From: Hoeflea sp. BAL378
GTDB lineage: Bacteria > Pseudomonadota > Alphaproteobacteria > Rhizobiales > Rhizobiaceae
Length of the DNA stretch: 60,812 bases
Direction of reading: 5' to 3'
Assembly (NCBI RefSeq): GCF_000759435.1
Contig: NZ_JRJG01000017.1
Coordinates: 1-60,812 of the forward strand
Shown here: positions 44,454 through 53,331 of the stretch, piece by piece
Numbering within the stretch: the stretch's first letter is position 1
Layout: each line of letters begins with the position of its first letter
The notes under the pieces: generated by a model
The model's database searches: none
What the model saw: only the letters and a program-made list of their open reading frames with translations
Told to the model about the DNA's origin: nothing
Made by a program: the position numbers and the translations under genes

Positions 44454-45868
44454 TCGCCCGAGACGTCGCGGACACGCCGGGCCGTCCGGGCGATCAGATC
44501 CCGGGCGAGATCCTCGTTTGCCGCCTCGCTGTAGATCCGCATTTCCGGCGCGTTGCCCGAGGGCCGCAGATGAACGATGCCGCCGTCAGCGAGCGTGACC
44601 CTAAGACCGTCGGTGAGATCGACGCTTTGCGGGCGCCCGATCGGCGCGAAGAAACGGTCGCGCGCAGCCTGGTCGGTCGACAGATTGGCGACCAGGGCCT
44701 GGCTGGTGGCCGTGGGGAATTTCTCGATCCGGTCGCTGGCGGCGACCGGCAGGCCGAGGCCCGCGACATGGGCCGACAGGCTCTCGCCTGCCGCCCGCGC
44801 GGCGGCGAAGGCGCAGAGGATCGGCAGCACGCTGTCGCGCGTCGGCAGCGCGGCGAGCTGCGCCGTCCCGGCGGCGATCGGATTGCCGGTCAGCACGCCG
44901 CCATTGGCCTCGAAGCCGATGACGCGCCGCCGGCCCCGGCTCAGCGCCTCTTCCATGCCGGCGATCACGAAGGGCGAGCCCACCCGCGTGCGCAGCACTT
45001 CGGCCGTGCAGCGTCCCTCGATGCCCGAGTTGGACGTGACCGGCGTGACGACGGCGTCGGCGCCCAGATGCCGCGCGACAATCAAGCCCAGCGCATCGCC
45101 GCGGATCACCGCGCCGGTCTCGTCGACCACCAGCGGCCGGTCGCCGTCGCCATCGGCGGAGACGAGGCCGTCAAGCCGGTGCGCGCCGACCCAGCCCGCC
45201 GCAAGCCTCCGGGTCTCCTCCGACACGGCTTCAGTGTCGACCGGGATGAAGGTCTCGGACCGGCCGAGCCGGAGCACCTCGGCGCCGGCCTCCTCCAGGA
45301 TGGCGGCCAGGATGTCGCTCGCCGCGGAGCTGTGCTCGTAGAGCCCGATGCGCAGGCCGCGGAACGCCGCGCCGGGCACGAAGCCGCGGTAGCGGGCGAT
45401 GAAGGCCTTAGCGGCGATGGCCGATTCGTCGCGCAAGGCCGCCGGTCCCGCGAGCGGTTCCGCCGCCAGGTCCGGCGCGAGACGGGCGATCTCGGCCTCG
45501 TCGTGCTTGTCGATCTCGCCGTCGGGCCGGTAGAACTTGACGCCGTTGCGGTCGTCGGGGATGTGCGAGCCGGTGATCATCAGCGCCGCGGCTCCCCGCG
45601 TCATGGCGTGAAGCGCCAGCGCCGGCGTCGGCAGCACGCCGCACTCGACCGGCTCCAGCCCTTCGGCGATGAGCGCGCTCGCACACTGCCGGGCGATCTC
45701 GGGACTGGAGGCGCGCAGGTCCCGGCCGAGATAGACCGGGGCTCCCGCGGTCGCCAGGCCCGACTGAAGGAGATGGCGGCCGAAGGCGCGCGCATGGGCG
45801 GCCGCGGTTCCGTCGGTGAGGTCGCCGACCAGGCCCCGAAGCCCGCTGGTGCCGAATTTCGCCGCCAT
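44441..45868 (-). CDS. Phosphomannomutase/phosphoglucomutase
   Basis: A 475-residue alpha-D-phosphohexomutase that interconverts mannose-6-P and mannose-1-P. The phosphoserine loop is MITGSHIPDDRNG (Ser about 101), the Mg loop SADGDGDRPL, the sugar loop GFEANGG and the phosphate loop RPSGNAPEMR. The start MAAKFGTSGLRG follows CCGGAGA. An ATG 42 bases upstream would overlap the stop of the upstream guanylyltransferase gene. With that fused enzyme it completes a GDP-mannose route. Confidence 0.92.
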   Translation of the reverse strand: MAAKFGTSGLRGLVGDLTDGTAAAHARAFGRHLLQSGLATAGAPVYLGRDLRASSPEIARQCASALIAEGLEPVECGVLPTPALALHAMTRGAAALMITGSHIPDDRNGVKFYRPDGEIDKHDEAEIARLAPDLAAEPLAGPAALRDESAIAAKAFIARYRGFVPGAAFRGLRIGLYEHSSAASDILAAILEEAGAEVLRLGRSETFIPVDTEAVSEETRRLAAGWVGAHRLDGLVSADGDGDRPLVVDETGAVIRGDALGLIVARHLGADAVVTPVTSNSGIEGRCTAEVLRTRVGSPFVIAGMEEALSRGRRRVIGFEANGGVLTGNPIAAGTAQLAALPTRDSVLPILCAFAAARAAGESLSAHVAGLGLPVAASDRIEKFPTATSQALVANLSTDQAARDRFFAPIGRPQSVDLTDGLRVTLADGGIVHLRPSGNAPEMRIYSEAANEDLARDLIARTARRVRDVSGDYPG

Positions 45869-45902
45869 CCTGTCTCTCCGGTTGGTCGTTCGCGCCTCGG
45901 GA

Positions 45903-48173
45903 TCACGCATCCCGCGGCAGCATGTCCTCGTATCTCAAATACTCCACCAGCGCGCAGAACACATGGTAGAACGTGCTGGCCGGCATGTCCTTGGAGATCA
46001 CCCGGCCCTTGGGGTCGATCTGATCGTACCAGCCGCCCGGCGCCGGCGCCGTGAGATACCGGTTGAAGATGACATCGAGCATGCGGATGAACAGCGTCTC
46101 GTCGCCCGGCAGCCCCTCGGCGCGCGCCAGCAGCCCGGCCTTGAGCGCCTCGGTCTGGCACCAAAGCCTTGCGGTGCCCTGCATCGCCGAGCCGTCGGGC
46201 GCCATCGAATCGCAGACCGCATCGGTGCCGCGGGCATGGCCGAAGGCGTGGCTGGTGGCGTAGAGCTTGCGGCAGTATTCCTTGAGCTCGGGCTGGCCGG
46301 CGAAGCGTGCCTGCCTGAGCAGCAGCCACACCCATTCATAATGGTGCCCCGGCTCGACCCGGGCCGGCTTGTCGGTGCGCACCGACCAGTCGCGTTCGAA
46401 ATTCTCGGTCACGCTCCAGCTCTCGGGATCGAAGAACACCGACTTGAACAGGTCGACGGCGGTCTGCGCCCGGTCGAGGAACGCCTGTTCGCCGGTCACC
46501 TCGTACCAGGCCTGCATGGCCTCGAGATAATGCATGTGCGGATTGGCGCGGCGGTAATCGAGGCGCAGGCTCGATTCGTAGAAGCCGCCATGGACCCGGT
46601 CGACCAGATGCTCGTCCATATAGGCGATGGTCCGCTCGGCCCATTGGCGCGCCTCGGGCCATTTCGTCGCCCGCCACAGCCAGGCCAGCGCCAGCAGCAC
46701 GAAGCACTGGTCATAGGTGTCGCGTTGCGGATCCCTGACGGTTCCATCCGTGTTCCACAGATGGATCCAGCCGCCATCGGCGTGCCAGCCGGTGGTGGTC
46801 AGCGTGTCGAAGCAGTGGGTGAGCACCGCGCGCGCGCCGCCGTCCCAGCCCATCAGCTCGGCATTGGCGAAGCAGTAGATCTGCCGGGCCAGGACCCTGA
46901 GCCGCTTGAAGCCCAGATCGGCGGGCGTGCCGTCATGATTGAGCGCCTCGTGCACGCCGCCATGGACGTAGTCGACGCCGGCGCCGGCCCAGAGCGGCAG
47001 GGCCGTGTCGAACAGCCAGTTGCGGATAGCGCGCGTCGAGGGAACCGGCCGGCCGGAATGGGCCACCGCCAAGGGCGGCCATTCGCCGGTCTGCTTGACG
47101 CGGCCCGCGATGTCCTTGACCAGGTGCGACTTGTCGCGATGGACGATCAGCAGCGCATCAGGCTGGGAGACGACGATGATGTTGTCGAGCCCCGCGACGG
47201 CCAGCAGCCGGTCTTCGGAGCGCAGATAGGAATTGGCGACGTCGATGGTGAGCACGTCGCCGAAGCGGGCATTGCCGGCCTCGTCGAGCGGCGAGCCGTC
47301 ATGCAACTGGTTCCAGGAGCCCAGATCGTTCCAGTCGAAGCTCGCCGGCACCACGCCGATGCGGGACGCGTTTTCCATCACCGCATAGTCGATCGAGACC
47401 TTCGGGCTCGCCGCGAAGGCCTCCGGATCGAGCCGGTAGCATTTGCCCTCGACCTCGGCGCGTTCGACGGCGAGCTTCGCCTGCGCCCAGACATCCGGCT
47501 GCTGGCGCATGAGCTCGGCGCCCATCTCGCCGGCGCGGAACATGAAGATGCCGCCGTTCCAGAAGAACCGCCCGGACTGAAGGAACTCTTTGGCGGTCTC
47601 GAGATCGGGTTTTTCGCGGAAGCGCGAGACATCGTAGACCGGCCCGTCGGCGGGCCCGCGCTCGATGTAGCCATACTGGGTCTCGGGCCGCGTCGGCGCG
47701 ATGCCGATGGTCATGATGCCGCCGCGCCGGGCCAGCGCCTCGGCGCCGGTGCGGATCACGTCATAGAAGGCCGCGACGTCGGAGATCTGGTGGTCTGACG
47801 GCAGCACCAGCACCATCCGCTCCGGATCGCTCTCGGCGAGGTCGGCGATGGAAGCGGCAATCGCCGCGGCGGTGTCGCGGATCAGCGGCTCGAGCACGTA
47901 GCGCTCGACCTCGACGCCGCCGGTCTCGCCCTGCTCCATCAAGAGCGATTCGAAGGCAATCCCGCCGACGATCCGGGTCGGCAGATAGCGCAGGCCCTCG
48001 CCGCGGAAGTCGACGCGCTCGAGCGTGTTGGTGAGCAGGGTCTTGTCGTTGACCAGCCGGTGGAACTGCTTGGGCTTGGAATCCCGCGACATCGGCCAGA
48101 GCCGGGATCCGGCGCCGCCGCAGAGAATGACAGGCGTGATCGTGTGGGGCGTGGTGGTGTGGATCGGGCCCAT
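45903..48173 (-). CDS. Mannose-1-phosphate guanylyltransferase fused to AGE-family isomerase
   Basis: A 756-residue fusion. Residues 1-360 are the guanylyltransferase: VILCGGAGSRLWPMSR with KPKQF, LPSDHQI, FWNGGIFMFR and SFDWNDLGSWNQL. From about residue 380 an (alpha/alpha)6-barrel AGE domain follows, with LKRLRVLARQIYCFANAEL, HMHYLEAMQAWYEV and GHHYEWVWLLLR. AGE domains isomerise or epimerise sugars; here the likely reaction is mannose-6-P/fructose-6-P isomerisation (inferred). The classical cupin type II isomerase domain of ManC/AlgA enzymes is replaced by the AGE barrel. Confidence 0.9.
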   Translation of the reverse strand: MGPIHTTTPHTITPVILCGGAGSRLWPMSRDSKPKQFHRLVNDKTLLTNTLERVDFRGEGLRYLPTRIVGGIAFESLLMEQGETGGVEVERYVLEPLIRDTAAAIAASIADLAESDPERMVLVLPSDHQISDVAAFYDVIRTGAEALARRGGIMTIGIAPTRPETQYGYIERGPADGPVYDVSRFREKPDLETAKEFLQSGRFFWNGGIFMFRAGEMGAELMRQQPDVWAQAKLAVERAEVEGKCYRLDPEAFAASPKVSIDYAVMENASRIGVVPASFDWNDLGSWNQLHDGSPLDEAGNARFGDVLTIDVANSYLRSEDRLLAVAGLDNIIVVSQPDALLIVHRDKSHLVKDIAGRVKQTGEWPPLAVAHSGRPVPSTRAIRNWLFDTALPLWAGAGVDYVHGGVHEALNHDGTPADLGFKRLRVLARQIYCFANAELMGWDGGARAVLTHCFDTLTTTGWHADGGWIHLWNTDGTVRDPQRDTYDQCFVLLALAWLWRATKWPEARQWAERTIAYMDEHLVDRVHGGFYESSLRLDYRRANPHMHYLEAMQAWYEVTGEQAFLDRAQTAVDLFKSVFFDPESWSVTENFERDWSVRTDKPARVEPGHHYEWVWLLLRQARFAGQPELKEYCRKLYATSHAFGHARGTDAVCDSMAPDGSAMQGTARLWCQTEALKAGLLARAEGLPGDETLFIRMLDVIFNRYLTAPAPGGWYDQIDPKGRVISKDMPASTFYHVFCALVEYLRYEDMLPRDA

Positions 48174-48323
48174 GAACTGTTCTGCTCCGCGCCGGCTACC
48201 GGCCGATTTCTGGGGTTTTGTGATTAGACCGCGAAATCATGAAAATTTCTCTCATGCGCCAGTGCCTCTGCGTTGCCTGCCGCCGGACCATGCCATTCCC
48301 CCGATGTGCGGCAGAAGGCTGTC

Positions 48324-49316
48324 TCATGGTCTCGCTTCGGGGTGTTCCGCCTTGACCGGACGCGACATCAGCGCGATGCGCGCCTCGTCGGCCGACATCC
48401 TGCCCGACAGCACCAGACCGGCGGTGTGCATGACCGGGCAGGAAATTCCGTGCTTGCCGGCGATCTCGTTGGCGATGGCGACGGTGTAGACCCCTTCGGC
48501 CAGTTTCAGCCCGGTGACATCCCGGCCGCTGCCGACGGCGATGCCGTAGGAAAAATTGCGCGACAGTTCCGACGAGCAGGTCAGCACCAGGTCGCCCAGG
48601 CCCGACAGGCCCATCAGTGTTTCCGGGCGGGCGCCCATCGCCACGCTGAGCCGCACCAGCTCGGCATAGCCCCGGGTAATCAGCGCGGCTTCCGCGCTGG
48701 CGCCCATGCCGCCGCCGCGGCAGATGCCCACGGCAATGGCCATGACGTTCTTGAGCGAGCCGCCGATCTGCACGCCCAGGACATCGTCGGACGCATAGAG
48801 CCTGATCGCGTCGCCCGACAGGGCCTCAGCCAGCGACTGCGCGGCCTGCTGGCCGGGCATGGCGAGCGTGACGGCGGTGGGCAGGCCGCGCACCACGTCG
48901 GCGGCGAAGCTCGGCCCGGACAGAACGCCGACCGGATGATCCGGCAGCCTCCCGGCGATCACATCGGTCTGCACCTGGCCGGAGCGGCTGTCGATGCCCT
49001 TGGCGCAGGCGATCAGCACCGCAGAAGCGGGAAGATGGGCGGCGGCCTTGGCGGCCACTTCGTCGGTCGACTGGGCGGGGGCGACGAACAGCGCGATGTC
49101 GGCGTTCTCGAGCGCCCTCGCCATGTCGGGCGTCGCTTCCAGCGCATCGGGCAGGCGCGCGTCGCCGAGATAGGCGCTGTTGGCGTGGGCGCGGTTTATT
49201 TCATCGCAGGTGCCGGCGTTGCGTCCCCAGATGCGCACGGCGTGGCCCTGGCGCACAAAGGCCGCCCCGAGGGCGGTTCCCCATGCGCCGGCGCCGAGAA
49301 TGCAGATGCGGGACAT
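48324..49316 (-). CDS. gpsA: Glycerol-3-phosphate dehydrogenase [NAD(P)+]
   Basis: A 330-residue enzyme reducing dihydroxyacetone phosphate to sn-glycerol-3-phosphate for phospholipid synthesis. CILGAGAWGTALGAAF, the GPSFAADVVRGLPTA block, and LKNVMAIAVGICRGGGMGASAEAALITRG with the catalytic Lys are typical, followed by LMGLSGLGDLVLTCSS. The start MSRICILGAG follows AAGGA. It is 125 bases downstream of the DprE1-like gene on the same strand. Confidence 0.95.
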   Translation of the reverse strand: MSRICILGAGAWGTALGAAFVRQGHAVRIWGRNAGTCDEINRAHANSAYLGDARLPDALEATPDMARALENADIALFVAPAQSTDEVAAKAAAHLPASAVLIACAKGIDSRSGQVQTDVIAGRLPDHPVGVLSGPSFAADVVRGLPTAVTLAMPGQQAAQSLAEALSGDAIRLYASDDVLGVQIGGSLKNVMAIAVGICRGGGMGASAEAALITRGYAELVRLSVAMGARPETLMGLSGLGDLVLTCSSELSRNFSYGIAVGSGRDVTGLKLAEGVYTVAIANEIAGKHGISCPVMHTAGLVLSGRMSADEARIALMSRPVKAEHPEARP

Positions 49317-49441
49317 GCGGTGGCGGTCCTTCAGGATTGGTTGCGGCACGATCGGGTCCGGCCGTTCAGGCCGGACGGGCCTCGGGGCCCAGGCCCCCTC
49401 CCATACTGGCAGGCACCCAAGCTGGCAAGCCGGGGCTCCTG

Positions 49442-50788
49442 TCAGCCGGCGACGGCGGAGCGCTTTGGCGCCATGGCGGGTTCGCCGAGCGCCATCGCCG
49501 TGCGGCGCCAGAAATCCGACATCAGCGCCGGATCGCGCACCGCTTCGAGCTGCCGCCATTGAGGGAACGAGGCTTCGAACATCGCGGGCGACATGCGCTG
49601 GTCCTTGTAGGGATTGAGCGCGCCGCCGGCCGCAAGCACGATGTCGTCGAGGGCCTCGAGCATCCTCAGCGTGCGCTCGCCGGAATTGGCGAAATCGAGC
49701 GTCAGGGTGAAGCCCGGGCGCGGAAACGACATCAGGCCCGGCGAGGGAACCCGGCCAAACCGCTTGAGCACGGTGAGGAACGAGGCCGCCCCGTGTTTCT
49801 GCGCGCATTCGATCAGCGCGATCGTCGTCTGCCGCGCAGTCTCGGAGGGATAGACGCTCTGGTGCTGGAACAGGCCGCCCGGGCCGTAGAGACGGTTCCA
49901 GCCGGTGATCGCATCGAGCGGATGGAAATAGGAGGCCCAGGAGACGATGCCGGTCGCGGGCCGTTTCGGCGCGCGGCCGTAATAGAGCGCGTTGAAGGCG
50001 GTGAGCGTGAGCCGGTTGAGCAGGTTGACCGGCGGCGCGAAGGGAACCGCCAGCCGGGGCGCCGAGGGCGCGCGCGCCGGGCCGCCGTCTTCCGCATGGT
50101 CTCCGGCAAGCATCACGCCGCGTCCCAGACGGGCGCCGCGGGCAAGCTGGTCGATCCAGGCGACGGAATATTCATGCGAAGCGTCGATGCCGTCGATCGC
50201 GTCGAAATAGCCGTCGATGGAGGCAAAGCGGAACGCGGTCTGGCGCACATTGGCGGAGGGCACCTTCATCAGCCTTATGGTGGCGGCTTCGATGATGCCG
50301 GTCAGCCCCATGCCGCCGATGGTCGCCGAAAACAGCGCCGGATTGGTCTCGGGCGAGCAGGTCCGGCTCGCGCCGTCGCTGCCCAGCAGCACGAAGGAGA
50401 GCACCGATCCGCCGAAGGTGCCGCGGCGATGGTGGTTCTTGCCGTGCACGTCGTTGGCGATGGCGCCGCCGAGCGTGACCTGCGCCGTCCCCGGCGTGAC
50501 CTCGAGGAAGAAGCCGTGCGGCATCACCAGCGCCAGGATCTCGGAGAGAAGAATGCCGGCATCGGCCGTCAGCAGGCCGGTGTCGGGATCGAAGGCGCGG
50601 ATGGCCGCGCCCGGCCGCATCGGGATCAGGCGGCCGCGATCATTGTGGCAACTGTCGCCATAGGAGCGGCCGTTGCCGAAGGGCAGGAAGCCGCCCGGCG
50701 CGCCGCCGGCAAGCGCCTCCATGCCCGCCGCCGGGCGCACTTGGCGGAGCACCCGGCCCCAACTGTCATATCTGCCGCTGTTTGCCAT
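49442..50788 (-). CDS. DprE1-like FAD-dependent oxidase
   Basis: A 448-residue FAD enzyme of the VAO/PCMH fold, resembling decaprenylphosphoryl-ribose 2'-oxidase. FAD-binding blocks are FLPFGNGRSYGDSCHN, TPGTAQVTLGGAIANDVHGKNHH and GTFGGSVLSFVLLGSDG; the C-terminal substrate domain has FLTVLKRFG and GFTLTLDFANSG. The His-containing VHGKNHH is where flavin contacts occur in this family. It is 13 bases downstream of the HAD-UbiA gene, which would make the phosphoribosyl-lipid substrate. Confidence 0.87.
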   Translation of the reverse strand: MANSGRYDSWGRVLRQVRPAAGMEALAGGAPGGFLPFGNGRSYGDSCHNDRGRLIPMRPGAAIRAFDPDTGLLTADAGILLSEILALVMPHGFFLEVTPGTAQVTLGGAIANDVHGKNHHRRGTFGGSVLSFVLLGSDGASRTCSPETNPALFSATIGGMGLTGIIEAATIRLMKVPSANVRQTAFRFASIDGYFDAIDGIDASHEYSVAWIDQLARGARLGRGVMLAGDHAEDGGPARAPSAPRLAVPFAPPVNLLNRLTLTAFNALYYGRAPKRPATGIVSWASYFHPLDAITGWNRLYGPGGLFQHQSVYPSETARQTTIALIECAQKHGAASFLTVLKRFGRVPSPGLMSFPRPGFTLTLDFANSGERTLRMLEALDDIVLAAGGALNPYKDQRMSPAMFEASFPQWRQLEAVRDPALMSDFWRRTAMALGEPAMAPKRSAVAG

Positions 50789-50801
50789 CCCGTCCGCCCC
50801 G

Positions 50802-52241
50802 TCACATCTGCCAGGCGGCCAGCAGCACAAGGCAAGCGCCGGCGACCGTGGTGATCTGGCTGCGCCAGTCGCGCATGATGAACACCACCGGGTCCTCATG
50901 CATCTGCGAGCGGCGGGCGAGGATCCAGATCCTGAGCAGCATGTAGAGAATGAGCGGGCACAGCGGCCACAGCAGCGCCGGCTGGGGATACATCGAGGCC
51001 ACTTCCTTGCTGTCGACATAGAGCGCCAGAACCATGGCTGCCGAGAAGGCCGAGGCAATGCCGGCCTGGCCGATCATGTCCTTGTCGGAACCGACATAGC
51101 TGCGGCCCTTGAGCGGCGTGGCGGCGTCCTCGGCCAGCTCGTTGAGCTCGACATAGCGTTTGACCAGGGCAAGGCTGAGGAAAAAGAAGATCGAGAAGGC
51201 CAGCAGCCAGAAAGAGAGATCGACCCCGGTCGCCGCCGCTCCGGCGACGATGCGCACGGTGTAGAGCGACGCGAGCGTGAAGACGTCGACCAGAAGCTTG
51301 CGCTTGAGCACGAAGGTGTAGACCGTGGTGATCAGCGCATAGGCCGCGAGCACCGCCCAGAACATCGGCGGCAGCAGGCCGGCCAGGCCGATCGAGGCCA
51401 GCAGCAGCGCCGCCGCCGTGACGCAGGCCACGGGGATCGACACCGCGCCGCTCGCCAGCGGCCTCAAACGCTTGCGCGGATGATGCCTGTCATTGGCGAG
51501 ATCGGCGATGTCGTTGACGACATAGACCGCGGAGGCGAGGAAGCTGAAGGCGAAGAACGCGGCGATCGCGGCCAGCACCAGTCCGGCGTCGGCATATTCG
51601 TGGTTGAGGATGAGCGGAACGGCGATCAGCACGTTCTTGAGCCATTGATGCACGCGGATCGACTTGAGGATGGCGAGCGGCGAGACCCTGGCGATCGGCA
51701 GCACTTCGCCGCCGTGGCTCGCGCCCCAGCGCCTGGCGGCCCGGTCGGGAGCGACGATGATGGCGCGCCGCGCCGCGTCGAACACCTGGAGATCGTCGCG
51801 GCTGTTGCCGGCATAGTCGAAGCCGCCGTCGCCGCACAGCGCCACAAGCTTCTCGCGCTTGCGGCGCGAGGTGAGGTTCTCGGTTCCGGAGGAATGCAGC
51901 ACCCGGTCGAAAAGGCCGAGATGCTCGGCGATGGCACAGGCGGTCGATTCGGCGGCGCCGGTGACGAGCCACACCGGCTGGCCCTCCGCACGGGCGCGCT
52001 TGATCCGCTCGAGCACCTCGGCCCGGTAGGGCCAGTCCCCGCCGGCGCTCTGGTAGCGGGCGGCGACCTCGCGCTTGAGCACCGCCTTGCCGGCGATCGC
52101 CCAGGCGATGGCGGCGAAGAGCAGCCACGGCCGCCGGATCAGCACCGAGGCCAGCCCTTCCCACAGCGTGTCGGTGGCGACCAGAGTTCCATCCAGGTCA
52201 ATACAAAGCGGCACGTGCCGACTGTCGCTCACTGCATCCAT
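50802..52241 (-). CDS. HAD phosphatase-UbiA prenyltransferase fusion (DPPR synthase-like)
   Basis: A 479-residue fusion. Residues 10-190 are a HAD domain (CIDLDGTLVATDTL with Asp15/Asp17, WLVTGAAEST, DYAGNSRDDLQVF). From about 195 a nine-helix UbiA domain begins: RVHQWLKNVLIAVPLI, then the Asp-rich NDIADLANDRHHPRKRLRPL. This matches phosphoribosyl-transferring UbiA enzymes (Rv3806c; NoeC in Azorhizobium). The HAD part could remove the 5'-phosphate of the product. With the DprE1-like gene it suggests D-arabinose donor synthesis. Confidence 0.88.
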   Translation of the reverse strand: MDAVSDSRHVPLCIDLDGTLVATDTLWEGLASVLIRRPWLLFAAIAWAIAGKAVLKREVAARYQSAGGDWPYRAEVLERIKRARAEGQPVWLVTGAAESTACAIAEHLGLFDRVLHSSGTENLTSRRKREKLVALCGDGGFDYAGNSRDDLQVFDAARRAIIVAPDRAARRWGASHGGEVLPIARVSPLAILKSIRVHQWLKNVLIAVPLILNHEYADAGLVLAAIAAFFAFSFLASAVYVVNDIADLANDRHHPRKRLRPLASGAVSIPVACVTAAALLLASIGLAGLLPPMFWAVLAAYALITTVYTFVLKRKLLVDVFTLASLYTVRIVAGAAATGVDLSFWLLAFSIFFFLSLALVKRYVELNELAEDAATPLKGRSYVGSDKDMIGQAGIASAFSAAMVLALYVDSKEVASMYPQPALLWPLCPLILYMLLRIWILARRSQMHEDPVVFIMRDWRSQITTVAGACLVLLAAWQM

Positions 52242-52437
52242 GATCGTGTCCCTGCCTTCTGTCTGGGGCGACAATGGGCGGAAAACATTTCGATTCAGGT
52301 AAAAGCGCCGCTTCAACCGGGGGGAGAGCCGCCGGGAACCCGGTTTTTGGCTCGCGTGGTTATCAAAAGCTTGCCGGTTACGGCTGGTGGTCCGTCGTGC
52401 GTACAATCGACTGGATGCGCTTCTGCGCTCCAGCAAA
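52242..52437. other. Intergenic region upstream of the UbiA fusion and higBA
   Basis: About 200 bases without a gene, less GC-rich than flanking genes. It should contain the minus-strand promoter for the HAD-UbiA gene. A short stem followed by TTTTT (CCGG-GAAC-CCGG, around 52338-52355) points toward higBA but is too small to be a confident terminator. Confidence 0.35.
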
Positions 52438-52465
52438 TTGTTCGTCTGCGTCGGGAAGGTATAAT
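52438..52465 (+). promoter_or_regulatory. Promoter of higBA
   Basis: A perfect -10 TATAAT (52460-52465) with a -35-like TTGTTC (52438-52443), 16 bases apart. Both downstream operators lie in the transcribed leader before higB. Confidence 0.65.
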
Positions 52466-52500
52466 GGCTCGGTCTGGTGCTTGTAAGAAAGCCCACACAG

Positions 52501-52515
52501 TTCCCAATATGGGAA
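52501..52515. promoter_or_regulatory. Putative HigA operator 1
   Basis: TTCCC-AATAT-GGGAA, a perfect 5-bp dyad with a 5-base spacer, sharing half-site and spacing with operator 2 (centres 25 bases apart). Confidence 0.65.
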
Positions 52516-52524
52516 ATATGAGTG

Positions 52525-52541
52525 GTTCCCAGTTCGGGAAC
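52525..52541. promoter_or_regulatory. Putative HigA operator 2
   Basis: GTTCCC-AGTTC-GGGAAC, a perfect 6-bp dyad with a 5-base spacer, 22 bases before the toxin start. Autoregulation by the antitoxin, or by the toxin-antitoxin complex, is expected for this family. Confidence 0.7.
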
Positions 52542-52562
52542 GTGATACAAGTGGGAGAGGAC

Positions 52563-52856
52563 ATGCGGATCATAGCGCTTAAGACGCTCAAAGAATTCTG
52601 GGAAGACTACCCCGATAGCGAACAAGCGCTGAAGGCATGGTATGCGGTAACCAGGACGTCGGACTGGAAAACGCCCGGCGAAGTGAAAGCGACCTATGGC
52701 AATGCGAGCATCCTCCAAGAGGGTCGTGTCGTCTTTAATATCGCGGGCAACAAATACCGGCTTATCGTGTGGATCAACTTCCCCTACCGCGTGGTCTATG
52801 TGCGCTTCGTCGGCACGCATCGGCAGTACGACAAAGTGGATGCGCAAAACATATAG
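52563..52856 (+). CDS. higB: HigB-family toxin (type II mRNA interferase)
   Basis: A 97-residue RelE-fold toxin: RIIALKTLKEFWEDYPDSEQALKAWY, then WKTPGEVKATYGNASIL and NKYRLIVWINFPYRVVYVRFVGTHRQYDKVDA. These are the features of the HigB/PF09907 group, which cleaves mRNA at the ribosome. The start has a GGGAGAGG ribosome site. The frame is open upstream into the operators, but the family N-terminus fixes this ATG. Toxin precedes antitoxin, the normal order for higBA. Confidence 0.93.
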   Translation: MRIIALKTLKEFWEDYPDSEQALKAWYAVTRTSDWKTPGEVKATYGNASILQEGRVVFNIAGNKYRLIVWINFPYRVVYVRFVGTHRQYDKVDAQNI

Positions 52857-52865
52857 GAATGAACG

Positions 52866-53234
52866 ATGAATATTCGGCCGATCAAGACGAAGAAAGACCA
52901 CGCCCAGGCCCTCAAGCGCATCGAAGCGTTGATGACCGCCAGAGCAAACACACCAGAGGGTGACGAGCTGGACGTGCTCGTGACTCTCGTGGAAGCCTAC
53001 GAGGCGAAGCACCATACTATTGATGCGCCCGACCCCATCGCCGCCATCCATCACCGTATGGAAGCCATGGGCATGGCGCGAAAGGATCTGGAGCCATTGC
53101 TCGGATCGAAAAGTCGTGTTTCCGAAGTGCTGAACCGCAAGCGGAAGCTGACCATGGAAATGGTCAGGAATCTGCATCAGGCCATGCAGATTCCTGCCGA
53201 AGCCTTGATTCAGGATTACGCAGTACGAGGATAA
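52866..53234 (+). CDS. higA: HigA-family antitoxin
   Basis: A 122-residue helix-turn-helix antitoxin (COG5499 type). The N-terminal helical part IRPIKTKKDHAQALKRIEALM binds toxin, and the C-terminal HTH is MARKDLEPLLGSKSRVSEVLNRKRKLTMEMVRNL. It lies 9 bases after higB. It should neutralise HigB and repress the operon through the two dyads upstream. Confidence 0.93.
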   Translation: MNIRPIKTKKDHAQALKRIEALMTARANTPEGDELDVLVTLVEAYEAKHHTIDAPDPIAAIHHRMEAMGMARKDLEPLLGSKSRVSEVLNRKRKLTMEMVRNLHQAMQIPAEALIQDYAVRG

Positions 53235-53331
53235 TGATGAAGGCGACTTGTAAGGCGGAACACGACCGCGGCCCGGGCTTTCGCCCCGCCCCACCGCGGG
53301 TGTGAGCGAAGCCAACTGACGTGAGAAAAAA

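Noticed and set aside
43082-46054. 990-codon plus-strand frame across dctM and the phosphomannomutase gene
   Set aside because: Spans two real genes in other frames and is Arg/Gly/Pro-rich throughout; a high-GC artefact.
50673-52562. Plus-strand frame of over 600 codons joined in frame to higB
   Set aside because: Antisense shadow of the HAD-UbiA and FAD oxidase genes; HigB similarity begins only at 52563.
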